In this document: one piece after another, positions 10,048 to 23,259 of the stretch | How the letters are laid out: each line of letters opens with the position of its first letter | How positions within the stretch are numbered: position 1 is the stretch's first letter | Origin: Entoloma clypeatum | Taxonomy: Eukaryota > Basidiomycota > Agaricomycetes > Agaricales > Entolomataceae | Direction of reading: 5' to 3' | DNA: 64,000 nt | NCBI GenBank assembly: GCA_963565915.1 | Contig: OY751486.1 | Location: 4,588,001-4,652,000, forward strand | The notes under the pieces: model-generated | What the model was told of the DNA's origin: nothing | The model's input: only the letters and a program-made list of their open reading frames with translations | The model's database searches: none | Program-made: the position numbers and the translations under genes

Positions 10048-12089
10048 AAAAAATCCCTCCCCTCCCCCAAAGACACAGACAACTGAAAAGGATGGACACC
10101 TTTCTCCGACTCAAAAACCCTTTTGCTCCCGTTCGGCTTCATGTCATTCACCCTCCCCTTCTCCGGCTCTTCGCCTGCCGTGTATGATCAATGTACTATC
10201 ACCATCCGTTACTTGTTCCCCATAATACGGACCGTTCGATGCTCAATCTCCACATGTACCATAGCCTCATCAGTTGCATCCTGTATACTTAGTATTACTA
10301 ATGATAATGCACAAAAAAATAGGACGAACATCTCTCACTCGCTACTTACTTACTCTTTGACATCCATACTTCTGAAGCAATCAGGATGACGTGTGAAGTG
10401 GAATGTTTCGGTGCCGACAACTCTGACGATATCTACGAGTCCACTCGGCATACGGATCATACAAACTTAGCGCTTTGAATCGTGATCACCTGGATAATCA
10501 CCTTTTATTCTTAGAAGAATCCAAGGATCGTTTGGCACCACCAACTACAGTCCTGAGATCTGAGAATAACGTGAGAAGCGCAAGAATTCGAGATTGAGAA
10601 AAGTCTGAGTAACGTCCTATGGACCGTCGACAGGGAAATCGGATTATTTAGAATTGTTGTGCGAAGAACGACAAACTTGAATGAAGCTCGCTATCATGTG
10701 CATTCTTAGTATATAAAGACCACTCAGGTGTATCGATTTTGCGGTACCAAAGAACGGAAGTGGCAGGTCATGATCGATCCTGTGTTTTTTCAACTCGATA
10801 AGCGATCTCTGAATAGTACAGGAGCTGCAGCATTCGGTATTGCAGATAGGTATCGGGGCATTACTTGAGGCAGGGAGGTCTTGTTTGTAGCTGATCGCAA
10901 TAACCCTCGGTTTCAGTGAACACTCCGCTCCCGTCAGGGCGGGAATATATTGTACCGGTCACCAGCGGCAAACCTCGGCATCTGCCAAGGCTCCTTGTTC
11001 TGGGAGGTGGCAAAATCGAACAGAGTGCGACAACCCTCCGTCCAGTTCAGAACCGTTATCGACAGTTGCCCGTATCGACGGCATTTTCTGTGGGGGCAAA
11101 TTGGAGGGTCAACAAAAACGACTCCCTCAGAGGTCTGAAAGCGCGCGGCGGAGGAGGAACACAAGGTAAACCCATGCGGAGCGGCGAAATCAGCCTGCGA
11201 CCGTTGAAGACATTTGCAACAGAGGCGACGTAGGACCTGAGAAAGCGATCGTTTTGAACGTTTAGCACCAGCAGGTAAAGAGGATGGGGACTGTGGTATC
11301 CTGATTGTCAGCCGAAATCCAGCTTCTCAACAGGGAGGATTAGGAGAATTACTCACACTTGTTCATTTCCGTTACCAGGAACGACAAAGTAGTTGAAGAA
11401 ATCAGCGTTGTCTGGAAAACGTCAGGATACAACTGGAGATATCAAGGATGACGTGACTGCTTACATGGATATGAGCAGGAGTGTGATGATGTTCGAATTA
11501 CATAGATCTGCATACCGTTGTGTGAGTTGCGCCGGTTGCGTCGATAATGAAAAACGGACAATAGATAAATCCTGTATGTTAAACATTATTGTTCGAGCAT
11601 TGAGGAGAAGTTGGTGGCAATAAGCATCATGGGAAAAGTCCACAGCTGGTAACTGGTTATTTCTTCGACTTTTGAATAAGAAAAATCAGTCGTGCAAGAA
11701 GAACGCTTCTTCCTTCGTTATACTTACAGTCATTTCTAAGGATAAACTAGAGTTAACGGCTTTGAGTAATAAAAACAACGGATATAATTTTCGTGGGACT
11801 CACGATCCATGTCGTTGCCTAAGTGCCGATAGTGCCAATGATGTCGGACAATAGCAAGGCAGCTACTAATGCATAGAATACTTTGCGTCCATTTTTCCGG
11901 TACCGAATGAAGTACCGAAGTGCGAGGAACATCTCCAAAAATGAGCAGGAGCCTTGCATTTGTGATTTTAAGGAGGGTGCCAGCTTGTAATAATTGGATA
12001 CACTTGCCCTTCCAAGTTGGCGGGCGCCATCGGAAGTAGAGACACAGGGTTATGTTTGGCGCCAAGGATTTGGTTGGAGAGCGTCAAGA
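10048..12089. other. Two-kilobase low-coding interval between the RPB10 copies
   Basis: No intact gene found. It contains a degraded minus-strand coding relic around 10930-11480 (listed separately) and otherwise AT-rich sequence with many stops on both strands. Confidence 0.45.
10930..11480 (-). pseudogene. Degraded gene fragment A, paired with fragment B at 12829-13030
   Basis: On the minus strand a stretch reading NADFFNYFVVPGNGNEQ (about 11400-11345) is followed by a putative 5' splice site and a 60-70 bp segment (about 11345-11297) nearly repeated at about 12895-12829. Further down (about 11160-10934) a frame with ICPHRKCRRYGQL and LNWTEGCRTLFDF has a CxxxxC pair that faintly recalls the Cys clusters found with KDZ transposases; that link is weak. 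Stops interrupt the reading between parts, so it is treated as a relic. Family uncertain. Confidence 0.35.
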
Positions 12090-12739
<650 letters not shown>

Positions 12740-13248
12740 ACAGAAGGCAGAAAAGTTTGTAAATGAAGATCTTGGTCAATACAGCCAAATACGACCCTGG
12801 AATGAGATGTGTGGTATGCAGGTGGACCGATCCTGATTGTCAACCGGAATCCAGCGTTTCAAACAGGGAGGATTACTTACACTGTTCATTTGGAACGATA
12901 GTCGAGGACAAGTTTCTCTCAGATGGGGGCGTCTTCTCCAAGATGGATCCTATGCAGTACGGTGGTGTCTGGACAGTTGTTATGTAGTCGAATTTAACGC
13001 TAACCGGCGTGACATAGAAACATCATGAGATATGCAATACACATTGCAGAATGGAAGTAAACCCCCTATATGTAAGTCTGTACGAGATATCTGACACCTA
13101 TAATCATCCATAGAAAGTCATTTCTTGAAACTCGATCTCCTCGTGTGAGGGCTACGAGGAACAAAAAAATCAACCATCCCGCGCTCTCTGGAGTGACGCA
13201 AAACTACAAAGGGACAACATCTGAGAAGGGGGGAAAAAAAAGGGGGAC
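12740..13248. other. Interval holding fragment B and the 3' flank of the aldehyde dehydrogenase gene
   Basis: Apart from the short relic at 12829-13030 no gene is visible. A G- and A-rich run lies near 13225-13245, close to the dehydrogenase stop codon. Confidence 0.4.
12829..13030 (-). pseudogene. Degraded gene fragment B
   Basis: A minus-strand frame (about 13020-12895) reads PVSVKFDYITTVQTPPYC and ends IVPNEQ just before a putative 5' splice site. The adjoining 60-70 bp, with an intron-like start and a tgacaatcag end, match the corresponding part of fragment A near 11297-11345. Both look like remnants of one unidentified gene family. Too short to assign. Confidence 0.35.
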
Positions 13249-15701
13249 TCAGGCCGATCTGAGCATCTTCAATTGTTTCGTCAGCCCTCCAGCAACAGCT
13301 ACGACAAAGGCCAGGAAGAACCAATTCCCCCACCATTTAGAGCGCGCCAAGATGGCCGGAGGACCCTTTGGGCGAGCGGGAAGGCCAGGAAGGAATTTCA
13401 TAGCTGCTTTGAGTTTCGAGTCCTGCAAGTAATGCCACAACGAATCAACAACACACTACAAAGGTGAGTGGAAAGATACGCAACATTATACGGAGGGTAT
13501 CGGAAAGACATGATTTTGTCGACCCTGAAAGAAAATCAATGAAAGGGAAAATAGAGGGATGAGGAAGAAGGTATTACCAGCTAGGTGAGTCGAGAGAACT
13601 TCGGAGATGTGTGAACGTATCGAAACCGTGTCTACCGGTGTGCACGCCGTCTACACATGATTGTTCAGTTATGTCAAGATACACGTTAAAAAGGCAAGCC
13701 AGAACATACATCCGCTGGGTCCCGTGCCTCCGAACGGTAGTCCATCCGCTGCAAGAAAAAATGAGTGAACTTGTCTTGGTTGAAGAAAAGATAAAAAACC
13801 TCCAGGGTGAAGCACGGTTTCGTTGGCAATAGCAGCTCCAGATTGTGTGTTGGAGAAGACTAGGATAATGATCGTTAACAGAAACGAGGAATATACCGAA
13901 CAAAAACCCACCTTTGTCTTTGAACTCGCTGTCCTGCGAGAAGACATAGAGAGCCAGAGGATGATCACTAGAACCGAGTTACAGCAAGAGAAATTCGTCC
14001 AGGTAAGACTGGGAGAAGCTCACCGAGCGTTGACAAACGCAATTGCCTCGTTCACGTCCTCCACGGGGATGATCGGTAAGATTGGCCCGAAGATTTCCCT
14101 GGGTGATAGTGGTAATTAGTAATGGAAGTATGGGGAAGGCCTGAGACAAGCTCACTCGCTCATGAGCGAATCATTAGGCTTCACGTCCTTCACAATTGTC
14201 GGAGCAATGTATTTCGTTGCCTCGTCCGTTTCTCCTCCCAATACAACGGTGCCTTTGGTATTATCGAGGAGTCCTTTGATACGGTTGAAGGCCTGGGGAG
14301 TGATGATCCTTGAGTACGTTCCAGGCGATGACGGCTTCGCGTCCTCGGGATAGAACGATTCGTGTCTTCAATAAACCATCATCACCCAAGGCTACGACCG
14401 GGCATAAGAAGTTCACTTACGCTGTCTTCAAGGCGTCAATAAATTTATCTTGGAAGGACTCGGGTACGAGGACATAGTCGGGGGCAACGCATGTTTGGCC
14501 AGCATTAACTGTCTTGCCCCACAAAATGCGGTTTGCGGCAGTGGGTAGGTCACATCCTGGATCAATGATGACGGGAGACTTTCCTATGCTTCTCCATCAG
14601 CAGCAGGAAAGAGGCAGGTAGTGATGTCTACCTCCGAGCTAATGAAAGGAACGTGGTCATGAGTTCGTCAGGAGACCTGATGTGCCATGTGACGTACCTC
14701 CAGGGTGATGGGAGTCAAATGCTTAGCTGCTGCAGCAGCCACGATTTTGGCGACACGTGGACCACCTGCGATATGATGGTTAGAGAGAAAAGAGGAATAC
14801 GCGGTCGATACATACCAGTGTACAGAACTGAGTTGACGGGTCGAAAGTTAGATACTCAATCATCCACGAAAGTTGATTGTAAGGAACTGACTGTGATCCC
14901 ATTGAAGCTCCAGCAGCTAGATCAAAATGTTAGCATGTACCTCAGCCGGCGAGGAACTGTTCAGAATCTCACCTTCGTACTCTCGGGCACAGCACCGTTG
15001 ACAACTCTCACCAGCTCCTGATCCAGATACTTTGGTACCAGCTCGGTCAGCAGGGCGCTTACAGCAGGAGTGGATTCGGAAGGCTTGACGACCGCCGCAT
15101 TACCAGCGGCAAGAGCTCCCACCTGTTGTTGATATTTTGAGTTTCATGAAAGAAAGACACGAGACGGGGGCAATGAAATTACGGACAAGGGGACTGATCG
15201 TCAACCACAAAGGATAGTTGAAGGGGCTGATGATGAGCACGACGCCCTTGGCCTCTTTGTAAATCACCGGTCGCATGACAGTGAAGTTCAAAGAGAAGGC
15301 GGGCTTTTCTGGTTTGGCCCATTTGTCGACATTGGAATATGCTAGTTTTATTTCGCTGATGCTGCTGTTGATCTCCATGCTGCAGGCAGCAAATGGGACG
15401 GCGTCAGGTATATTTTAAAGTGACTTCGACTGCCCTCACAAGTGACCCTCGAGAGCCGGCCTCCCAAGATCGGAGGTCATCGCTTGCTCGAACGATTTCG
15501 CATTATCCTTGACGAGGTAGGCAAGCTGGAGCAACTGGTACTTGCGGTATGCAACCGATTTTAGCTTTCCAGACTGGAAACCAGCGCGTAACTCCGCATG
15601 GATCTTGTTTCGAGGGTGGTTAAACAGATGGTGGATAGGATGAAGAGAGTACAAGTTACCCTGTCAATTTCCTCCAGAGGTGTATAGACGAGTTCAGGCA
15701 T
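13249..15701 (-). CDS. Class 3 (fatty) aldehyde dehydrogenase, C-terminally membrane-anchored, Hfd1/ALDH3-like
   Basis: NAD(P)-dependent oxidation of medium- and long-chain aldehydes to fatty acids, expected at endoplasmic reticulum or mitochondrial outer membranes. About ten exons; the first five (15701-15660, 15603-15440, 15379-15187, 15122-14973, 14916-14892) and a 12-bp microexon (14827-14816) close in phase. Motifs in order: [14 protein letters not shown] start, [15 protein letters not shown] cofactor-site segment, [24 protein letters not shown], the LEVGGKSPV catalytic-Glu region, [11 protein letters not shown] with the nucleophilic Cys, [15 protein letters not shown] and the ALDH3-typical FRYPPYN. 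The last exon ends with [17 protein letters not shown], a hydrophobic anchor followed by basic residues, as in tail-anchored ALDH3A2 and yeast Hfd1. All catalytic residues appear present, so the enzyme is probably active. The third intron uses an uncommon GTCCGT donor, inferred from phase and protein continuity. Confidence 0.9.
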
Positions 15702-16177
15702 AATTCCAGAGGCGAAAGTTAGTAAGGAGGGGAGTATCCATTGGTGTTTGGGATCGGCATTCGAAAAATAAGTCCGGCTATCAAGTGAACCGTAGGCCGA
15801 CCATTAATTATTACGTACTAACCACAGCCCAATTACTCCCACGGCTACACTTGGTCCTCTTGACGTCACAGTCATGTCCAACGATCCCAACAGTACCATT
15901 GACCCGACTATTACTATCACGCCAGCCCCGCCTGAGGAGGATGATCGGCCAAGTAATGGGCTATACAAGGGCACGATCTTCCTGGACCGCTATTGACGAG
16001 CCTACAGAGGGCTTCAAGCTTGGCACAGGTGAAAGCATAACGATCTTCAAGAGAGAGAGATGATGAAATTAGAGGGGAAAACGGTTAAGTCACACATGTA
16101 TAAGCCTTGGGTCCGTTCTGCGTCATGTCCCTGCTCTTCACGTTGCTGATAGGCTATAGTTCACCAAAGTCGAAGCT
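15702..16177. other. Intergenic stretch upstream of the aldehyde dehydrogenase gene
   Basis: Includes the dehydrogenase promoter. A small frame at about 15873-15995 (+) encodes 40 residues of low complexity and is probably not a gene. Confidence 0.4.
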
Positions 16178-17230
16178 ATGATGGTCGTGGTAGATACCCA
16201 TGACAATCCTGCACAAGATACCGATGGCAAAGAGGTCAAACCAGATGCGTCGTTGTATAGTGAGGGGAGCTATCAACTGGCAACAGACTCGATCCAAGAT
16301 ATCAAGAAGTCCGAGATGATGGTCGAGTTCAAAGCGACGATCCGTTCGAGGACAATGGGGAGAACCCTTTTCAGCGGAAGGGTCAGAAGCAGGAAGAGAC
16401 CCTCGCCCAGATAACACTTCCCGCCACCGCCTGCCACTGCCCACTATCGCACGCACGTCTTCTCTGCCCTAAATACACGAGGCTTTTGCGCTGGGACAGA
16501 AATGGAGTTGTAGTCACAGAGAGGCTCGGCTGGGATTTTGAAGTGGTCTACCTATTCTTCAGGCGATTCAACCATGCCACCCGCGAGGCTCGCGGAATCG
16601 ACACTACCGTCAACGTTAACCCCACTACCCGCCTAGCAGCCACGATCAGGCACGAGCTTCGCTGCGAAGCACACGAACTTTCTATGACCATCAACAAAGA
16701 CACATACTTCGCCTGCAAAAAGAATTTTTATGCCAAAATTTCAAGTCCAATCGACTGGCCTACGCGCATTTTCACTGCATATCGCAAGCGCCATGCCAGA
16801 GTGCTCTTTCCTAACATGCCCGAATTCATTGATGCAGGCGTCGAATCACTTTGACTCAGGAATGGAACAAGGACAGCATCGTCGGACCGAATAGAACTAC
16901 TTCCCGGTTTCTTCGGACATTGCAACACTACCGCCTCGCTAGCCTGGATCACAGAATGAAAAAATATCTTGGCTCTGTACACGTCGCCAACAAAGGACTC
17001 ACTTTCACCCTGGGATTCCTATGCGTAATTCTACAGCACAGGTATCCGCAGCCTTCCCTCCAGTGATGCGGATTGGCTCAGAAGCGGCGGGGTTGCAGAG
17101 CGGCAGCAAAAGCTTGTAGAGGAGGAACAGGACATAGTGCTCGAAACTTTTGAGAATAGAGACTCGTTAGCGGGGGCCCTCGCCACGCTCTTGAGGATCT
17201 CGATTATGATTGGGAAGCCGTTGGAGAGTT
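16178..17230 (+). pseudogene. FunK1-type fungal protein kinase-like relic
   Basis: FunK1 proteins are an expanded family of kinase-like proteins in mushroom-forming fungi. This stretch carries the N-terminal region in pieces. A first frame ends near KKSEMMVEFKA (about 16335). The reading then shifts by one base into DDPFEDNGENPF and on to LLRWDRNGVVVTE, FNHATREARGIDTTV and SSPIDWPTRIF up to a stop at 16854, all resembling the family's conserved pre-kinase section. Beyond 16855 the reading is broken by more stops while fragments such as VEEEQDIVLETFENRDSL persist to about 17220. No HRD or DFG catalytic motifs were found downstream. The shift could be hidden by an unseen intron, but the total pattern favours a decayed gene. 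Confidence 0.55.
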
Positions 17231-19712
17231 GAAGGACGCGTTCAGTTCAACCCCGTGCAGCACAGGTCGGGGGGTGACATAACGTCTCAGTTGCAGTCTG
17301 AGTCAAGCTCACGGTCGAAGTGGCAGCGCTAAGAACATGCTCAAGATGCCGCGGGGAGTATCCAGGGTGCTGCTGGGAACCGGGATGAGGGAGATGCCAC
17401 TGATAATGAGAATACGACGGTCGATGGAGCATCAGCATGGGTGGGAGCGCCTCTTATGAGGCCAAAGTGTTGGCCAAGTCTTCCTTCTTGTAGATGACTA
17501 TATGCCTCCAGAGGTATTCGTGAGAGGTCGGATCTTCAGAAGATGTGCCGCAGGCCCGATTTCCTCTCGTCGTCCAAGAAGACTAGCGGACGGATTCAAC
17601 CAATGCCAACCCATTAACATGTGGGAATGTATCTATTTCTGGGAAAGTGGCTACAGGGATACCTCAACGCCTGTTCACACCTCTCTTTGTCGTTCATCAG
17701 GAAAGTCCTCCAAGGCCATGTGCACTTCCTTGACTGACGATGGCCAGTATTCTCATAACTTATGACCTGAAGTACTATCGTCTTTCGTCTTCGCGACGTA
17801 TTCACCGCTCGTCCACGAGGGAGACCGTTGGAAGCGGTCTCTCCGATCGCCATAGACAGGTCCAATCATGATCGCTGCTCTTTGCTAATCTACCCCTCAC
17901 CGACGTCCTTTCAACACGCTATCAAACCGCCTCTATGAGAATGACGCGGATGCGCCTTGAATGGTATCAGCGAGGTCGTCACTCGCAGACCCACGTTGTT
18001 TAATTCAATCCATCGTCATATCGGGCAACAGGACATCACGACGGATGTTCGAATGGTCACTGCGCTGATCTGGAATATAATGGAGAACAGTCGATGTTCA
18101 CTAGCCAAGGTTGGCTGCAAAACACGTCCCTGCGTTGACGTCTAGACTGTGAAGTAACCATTTCATATGGTCCACACGCCTTATACTATATCTATCTCGC
18201 AGCTTGCGTCATTTACTTGAATGCATGGAAGTTTACGGTCGGAGAGGTGGAAAGCTGCAAGGCCCGACCCATTTCCGAAGCTCGTCCATCTCACTTTGCA
18301 TGGGCAACAGCCTTGCGTCAAGATAACCATCCGTCGTGTGCCGATCGCGGTGACAAGCGAGCCTCTGCGCTCTTGGCCTTCGTACGGTTCCCGCATCCTA
18401 TGAGAACGTTATCACATCGAAGACGCTCATTCCGATAATGACCTCGGCTAACTCTCGATCTCGGAATTTATCCATTGCGATAGAATGTCTCTTGTACATT
18501 TTTCCAAACATGCTGGCGTTTGTGACTCTTCATCTGTGCAGTCAACGTTCACATGTTACAGGATCTTCCTCCCTCTGCCCCACAGCTCAAACCAGGCAGT
18601 AATGCAAGCATTTGATACCTTGATATCGGTTTCTGAATTGGGGACATTTCGGGATTCAAACATCTTTCATTTCTGTACACAACAGGTTTCCTGGATGAGC
18701 CGTTACGGGCTACCTTGGACTCGACTGCTTTGGGCCCAATTTTACGACCCTCGCTGTGCATCGGAAGAGATCTCGGGCAAATCAGATGCCTAGAATGTTG
18801 CGAAACACTGGACGTTCCGGGCTGTCGAGATATGCTCCCGAGCCGCATCGACCGATGTCCAAAATCACACAGCCTCCCAAACATAATAGCCGACCTTGCT
18901 CAATCTTATCGATTTCATGAGGCTTTCACCCCATCCCCCAAGCCATCCCTCTTCGTCCTTTCCTAGCAGATAATGTGTTCGCGACCGATCGCACGGCAGA
19001 ATTCGACTCCTGTCACGTCCGGCGATCGGCGCCCTGCGCTTGAACTCTTGTCTTTCCGTATCTACCTCTCCCCGAGGTATATCGTTATGAGGTTCCTAGT
19101 TCTGCTGAGGCTTGTTTTCAATCTTTGCTATCGGCATCACGAATTGCGAAAAGATAACCTCAAACCTGTGGAGCACAGAAGTATCAAAGCACCCTTTGTG
19201 AAATTGTGCTTTAGATGTTGTTGGGTGCTTGATACTAAAGGCATTACAAGCACTTCCCCACAATAACCCAACTCTATTGATGCTCTCCCAGGCTCTATCT
19301 CGCCAACGAACAGCTAAACTTAACCGTTTATTATTGTCACTGACATGTTCCTCCCTGATCGCCACCGAACTAATAATGGAAGCGTCTGAAGGACATATGG
19401 AATCTGTTCACTTTCAAGTCGCCCACCTTATGGTTAATGCTTCCAGGAAGTCGCAGATACACACTTTGGTCCAGGAAGCTTTGCTTTGCTGAGGCCGACT
19501 CACTTTCCTCATGGTGCCATAACTGCGATTCGCGACCTTGACTGCACGAGGTGGCTCTTCGTGTAGCATATGCACTTTCTCCCGAACGGCCGTGATAATG
19601 CCGATGGTCCTGGGTTTGACGTATCCTGCTGTTCTTTGCATACCATATAAAGGCTGCAATATGTTATGAAGCTGCCCAGCCACCTTCTTGAACGTTCTTC
19701 CAGAGTTCAAAG
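17231..19712. other. 2.5-kb gene-poor interval
   Basis: Only short frames on both strands, none with a recognisable domain. It may include further decayed FunK1 sequence, but I could not match it. The last 70 bp hold the promoter of the first protease. Confidence 0.45.
19646..19653 (+). promoter_or_regulatory. TATA box of aspartic protease 1
   Basis: tataaagg lies 67 bp upstream of the ATG at 19713. The paralogous protease has a tataaag element at the same relative position, 72 bp upstream of its ATG, which supports both as functional core promoters. Confidence 0.55.
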
Positions 19713-21519
19713 ATGTTCGCTTCTTCATTGCTGTCGACTGTCCTCCTCGCGTTGGCCGTATCTGCCAATCCCGTCATTACCGTCCGCAATGCCCCCGTAA
19801 CTCTGCCAATCTCGCGCCGGATGAACGTGACAAGCGCTCGCGGTCTTTATGAGCGTGACTTCAAGCGCGCCCAGGTCCTCAAGATGCGCGGAAAGGGTGG
19901 TGTGGTGAGCGAGAGGGTGAGCTCGCCTGCAGACAACACAGATGTCAGCTATCTCGCGAGCGTCGGTGTTGGCAGCCCTGCGACCCAGTGTGAGTGTTCG
20001 GAATGCATGAAACAAAGCAGGTACTAACCCATATGACAACAAGACAATCTGATCATCGACACTGGGAGGTTAGTAACCAATCTCTTGCGTCTTTAAGAAA
20101 CCTGACGTTTTTCACGGTAGCTCCAACACCTGGGCTGGCGCAAGTACCCAGTATGTCGCGACAAGCACGAGTTCCAAGACTTCGAACAGTGTCGTACGTT
20201 TCGCCCTCTTCCGTGTTTTCCCTAATATATTATGCTTACTACAATTTCGCGGTCAGTCTGTCAGTTACGGGTCGGGGTCGTTCTCTGGTATGCTTTCAAG
20301 TGAGAGACTGTAGCGCACCATTGCTGACCAAGGTAATAAAGGTACTGAGTATACCGATACTGTCACTATTGCCTCTGGTTTGGTGATCGAGGGGCAGTCG
20401 ATTGGCGTTGCGGACACTGTTGGTCATCTCCTTCGATTGTCAATGTTCTTCATATACATAACTTGTCCTTTTCCAGTCCTCAGGATTTACCGGCGTCGAT
20501 GGTATCCTCGGGTGAGTACCCCACACCCCGTTAAACCGATAGTGAATATTTAACGTACATCGTCGTCCGTGACAGAATTGGTCCCGCCAGCCTTACATCA
20601 GGGACCCTCTCTCCCGATTCCAGCTCCACCATTCCGACGGTAACAGACAACCTTGCCTCATCTGGCTCGATCTCAGCAAACTCGATCGGTATCTCGTTCG
20701 AGCCGGCCACAAGCACATCCGTCGCCAACGGACAGATTATGTGGGGTAAGTGCTTATGTATTGTTGCAGACAGGAGGACTCCGGACATTCATCATAATCT
20801 TTGCTCGTTTCAGGTGGAGTCAATCCTGCGAAGTACAAAGGAAGCATCACTTATGTGTACGTCGAGTTTCGCATCTCATCACATCGGAACGCATATACCC
20901 ATGGTTCTGCAGCTCGATTACCTCCACCTCCCCCGCGAGCAACTACTGGGGCATTGACCAAGCAGTTACGTACGGACGCTCCAGGACTACCATCCTGTCG
21001 TCCACCGCTGGAATCGTCGACACAGGTCTGTCCTAGCGGCTACAGACCACCATCGTAGTCGCTAAAGGCGTCCTCAGGTACCACCCTGCTGCTCATCGCC
21101 ACCGATGCTGTGTCAAAATACCAGAAAGCAACGGGCGCAACTTCTGATGCCAGCACTGGGCTCCTGACCATCTCGTCCTCCGGCTTCTCGAAACTACAGA
21201 GCCTGTACTTCAAGATCGGTGGTGTGAGTTTTCAGTATTCCCCTCTTCCTCCCCGTGTCTCTGAGAAACTGTCGTATTGTAGACCACCTTCGAGTTCACA
21301 GCCAACGCGCAGATCTGGCCTCGCTCGCTCAACAGCGCCATCGGTGGCTCTTCGGGCAAGATCTACCTCGTCGTCGGCGATCTCGGGAACGATTCCGGCC
21401 AGGGTTTGGATTTCATCAACGGACAGTCCTGGCTTGAGAGATTCTACAGTGTGTTTGACGGGGACAACTCACAAGTCGGCATAGCGACTACACCTTTCAC
21501 TAAGGCGACATCGAACTGA
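19713..21519 (+). CDS. Secreted pepsin-family (A1) aspartic protease, polyporopepsin-like, copy 1
   Basis: Extracellular endopeptidase active at acid pH, expected to degrade environmental protein. The signal peptide is about residues 1-18 (LLSTVLLALAVSANP), followed by a basic propeptide of about 50 residues with a KRAQVLKMRG stretch; the mature chain probably starts near SPADNTDVSYLA. The first catalytic Asp is D98 in IIDTGSSNTW, the second in GIVDTGTTLLL; both motifs are intact. The flap Tyr is in SVSYGSGSF and the C-terminal GLDFINGQSWLERFY matches polyporopepsin. About eight exons with short introns; the first junction joins T-AC to give the Tyr before NLIID. A close paralogue lies 1.7 kb downstream in the same direction, so this is a tandem duplication. 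Length, about 400 residues, is normal for the family. Confidence 0.9.
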
Positions 21520-23187
21520 GGCCATGTAGAAGTATTGTGTGTAGGAAGGGACTTGAATCACTTGGTGGATGAAGATGGTATACCGGTGGCACTAGTCACG
21601 TACTTGATAGTTGGTCTGGATCTCCCGATGCTTGTTGTACAGAGAAAATAATATTTGTTATGTTCATATGCAAAGAAACGCGCCAACTTGAAGCTTTGTA
21701 GTCGAGCAAGTTCGACACCCAAAATTATGACCGGCCGCTGGACGTTTCTGGCTCCCACGCCGACAATGAAAAAGCTCCGAATGATCTACCTGACACTTCT
21801 CGAAGCAGAGATCTCTCAGCAACAAGCAAGTGGATGCCTCAAGATAATAAATAGCGTTGACCTCGGCGACGGCTGGTCTTCCACATCAAATCCATGATCA
21901 CAAGTGTGTTCATTCCTCAAGAGCAATGTTCGTACCTTGCTTCTTGTCCTTACACCCAGAAGACGCCAGACACTGACCGCCTAGATAAGCTCGCCCCATA
22001 TCGGATAAGCTCAGGGGTTGAAAGCGCCCGCGTTTCCAGAACCCACCCCACCCCAAATCTCACGAGAGTACAAACGTGACCGAGTCGCCCCTCCCGTGAA
22101 CCACGTCTGTCGCAAGCGGCAAAGGACAAGCCCACTGGCGGAGGGCTAGAGATGCTGCGACCGAAATGATCCTTTGCAACAACCACCAACGTATGTTTGG
22201 CATCCACTTGACATCCACGACCGACCGAAGAATTTGAGGGGGAAAGTCTGAACACAGGATGGGAGGATAGACAGGGGACGCCTGGATTCTGTGTATTGGT
22301 CTGAAGCACATTTTCACGTGTTACACAGGTCCGTCTGAATTGCATCATGAAGACGACAATTGAAGAACTTTTTGACATGTGGCAATTTGCGCTTCTTTGC
22401 AACGTGAATCTTCATGTACCCCAGGGCCCAATTGTATGCTATCTTTGCTATCGACTGCTATCGGTCGCGATATACAGCATGACGCTTCATGATGACGTGA
22501 ATCATGAAGAGATCATCTGAGATCCATGGACCATGTGTTGTGTTGAAACGGAGAATGGTGCGTCCTTGATAAGAGTACGTACACGGGATGTCGTTGAATG
22601 CTGAGCGCCGAATATACTTTGCCAGATTCATTATGGACATTTCCCCGCAACAACTGAACTACCTTGAGAACCATCCAAATTCGAACCGCTTACTCCACAC
22701 GGCTTCCTCCCACATGCATTGAGCTAATAATGGAACAGAATGGGACTTCATCATATAGACCGACGAACGGCTAGGCTGATCTCGAAATCACGCAGATCAC
22801 TGTGCTTTATAGGCCCGTTTGGCGTTATGGGTTCATCAACCCGATGTTATACACACCGGGACGGCACATGGGCATGCACACGACCCTACACGATCGCGTT
22901 ATTTTTGAATCTAGGATGACTTCCATCCCATCCGACACCGTATGGTCAACGCTTCAGCAGATCTCTCTGGGACGCGAATAGACGTTTGCTCTTCAAGGCT
23001 CCACTGCACTTCTGGGGGTAACTCGTACTGGAATCTCGTGGTGCCTTGAATTTCTCCAAATGTGACCTTCATCAATGTGCTGCATGAGGTTTCTGTGACA
23101 TTATCTCTGCCGTAGACTCTCTCAAACAGCCGTTGATTTCGTGCGTCTGACGCATCTCAGCGCATCTCTCACGTTTCTTGCAACACC
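21520..23187. other. Intergenic spacer between the tandem proteases
   Basis: 1.7 kb without a supported gene. The longest frame, 21950-22402 (-), encodes 150 residues without any recognisable motif and is probably chance. Confidence 0.5.
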
Positions 23188-23194
23188 TATAAAG
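23188..23194 (+). promoter_or_regulatory. TATA box of aspartic protease 2
   Basis: tataaag lies 72 bp upstream of the ATG at 23260, matching the position of the element in the paralogue. Confidence 0.55.
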
Positions 23195-23259
23195 CTGACA
23201 ATGCGTTGTTGCGTGTGTTTCTAGCGACGTTCCTGAACCCCCTCTCCCAGAGTTCAAAG

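Noticed and set aside
9837..10186. A 17-bp repeat, cttcgcctgccgtgtat, near 9839 and 10169
   Set aside because: Too short, with no flanking similarity; likely a coincidence or small duplication without meaning.
21950..22402. A 150-codon minus-strand frame between the proteases
   Set aside because: No domain, no splice pattern and no signal; probably chance.
22665..22740. ggttcgaattt on the minus strand, like a tRNA B box, with a loose A box before it
   Set aside because: The flanking bases do not pair into an acceptor stem and no anticodon loop forms.
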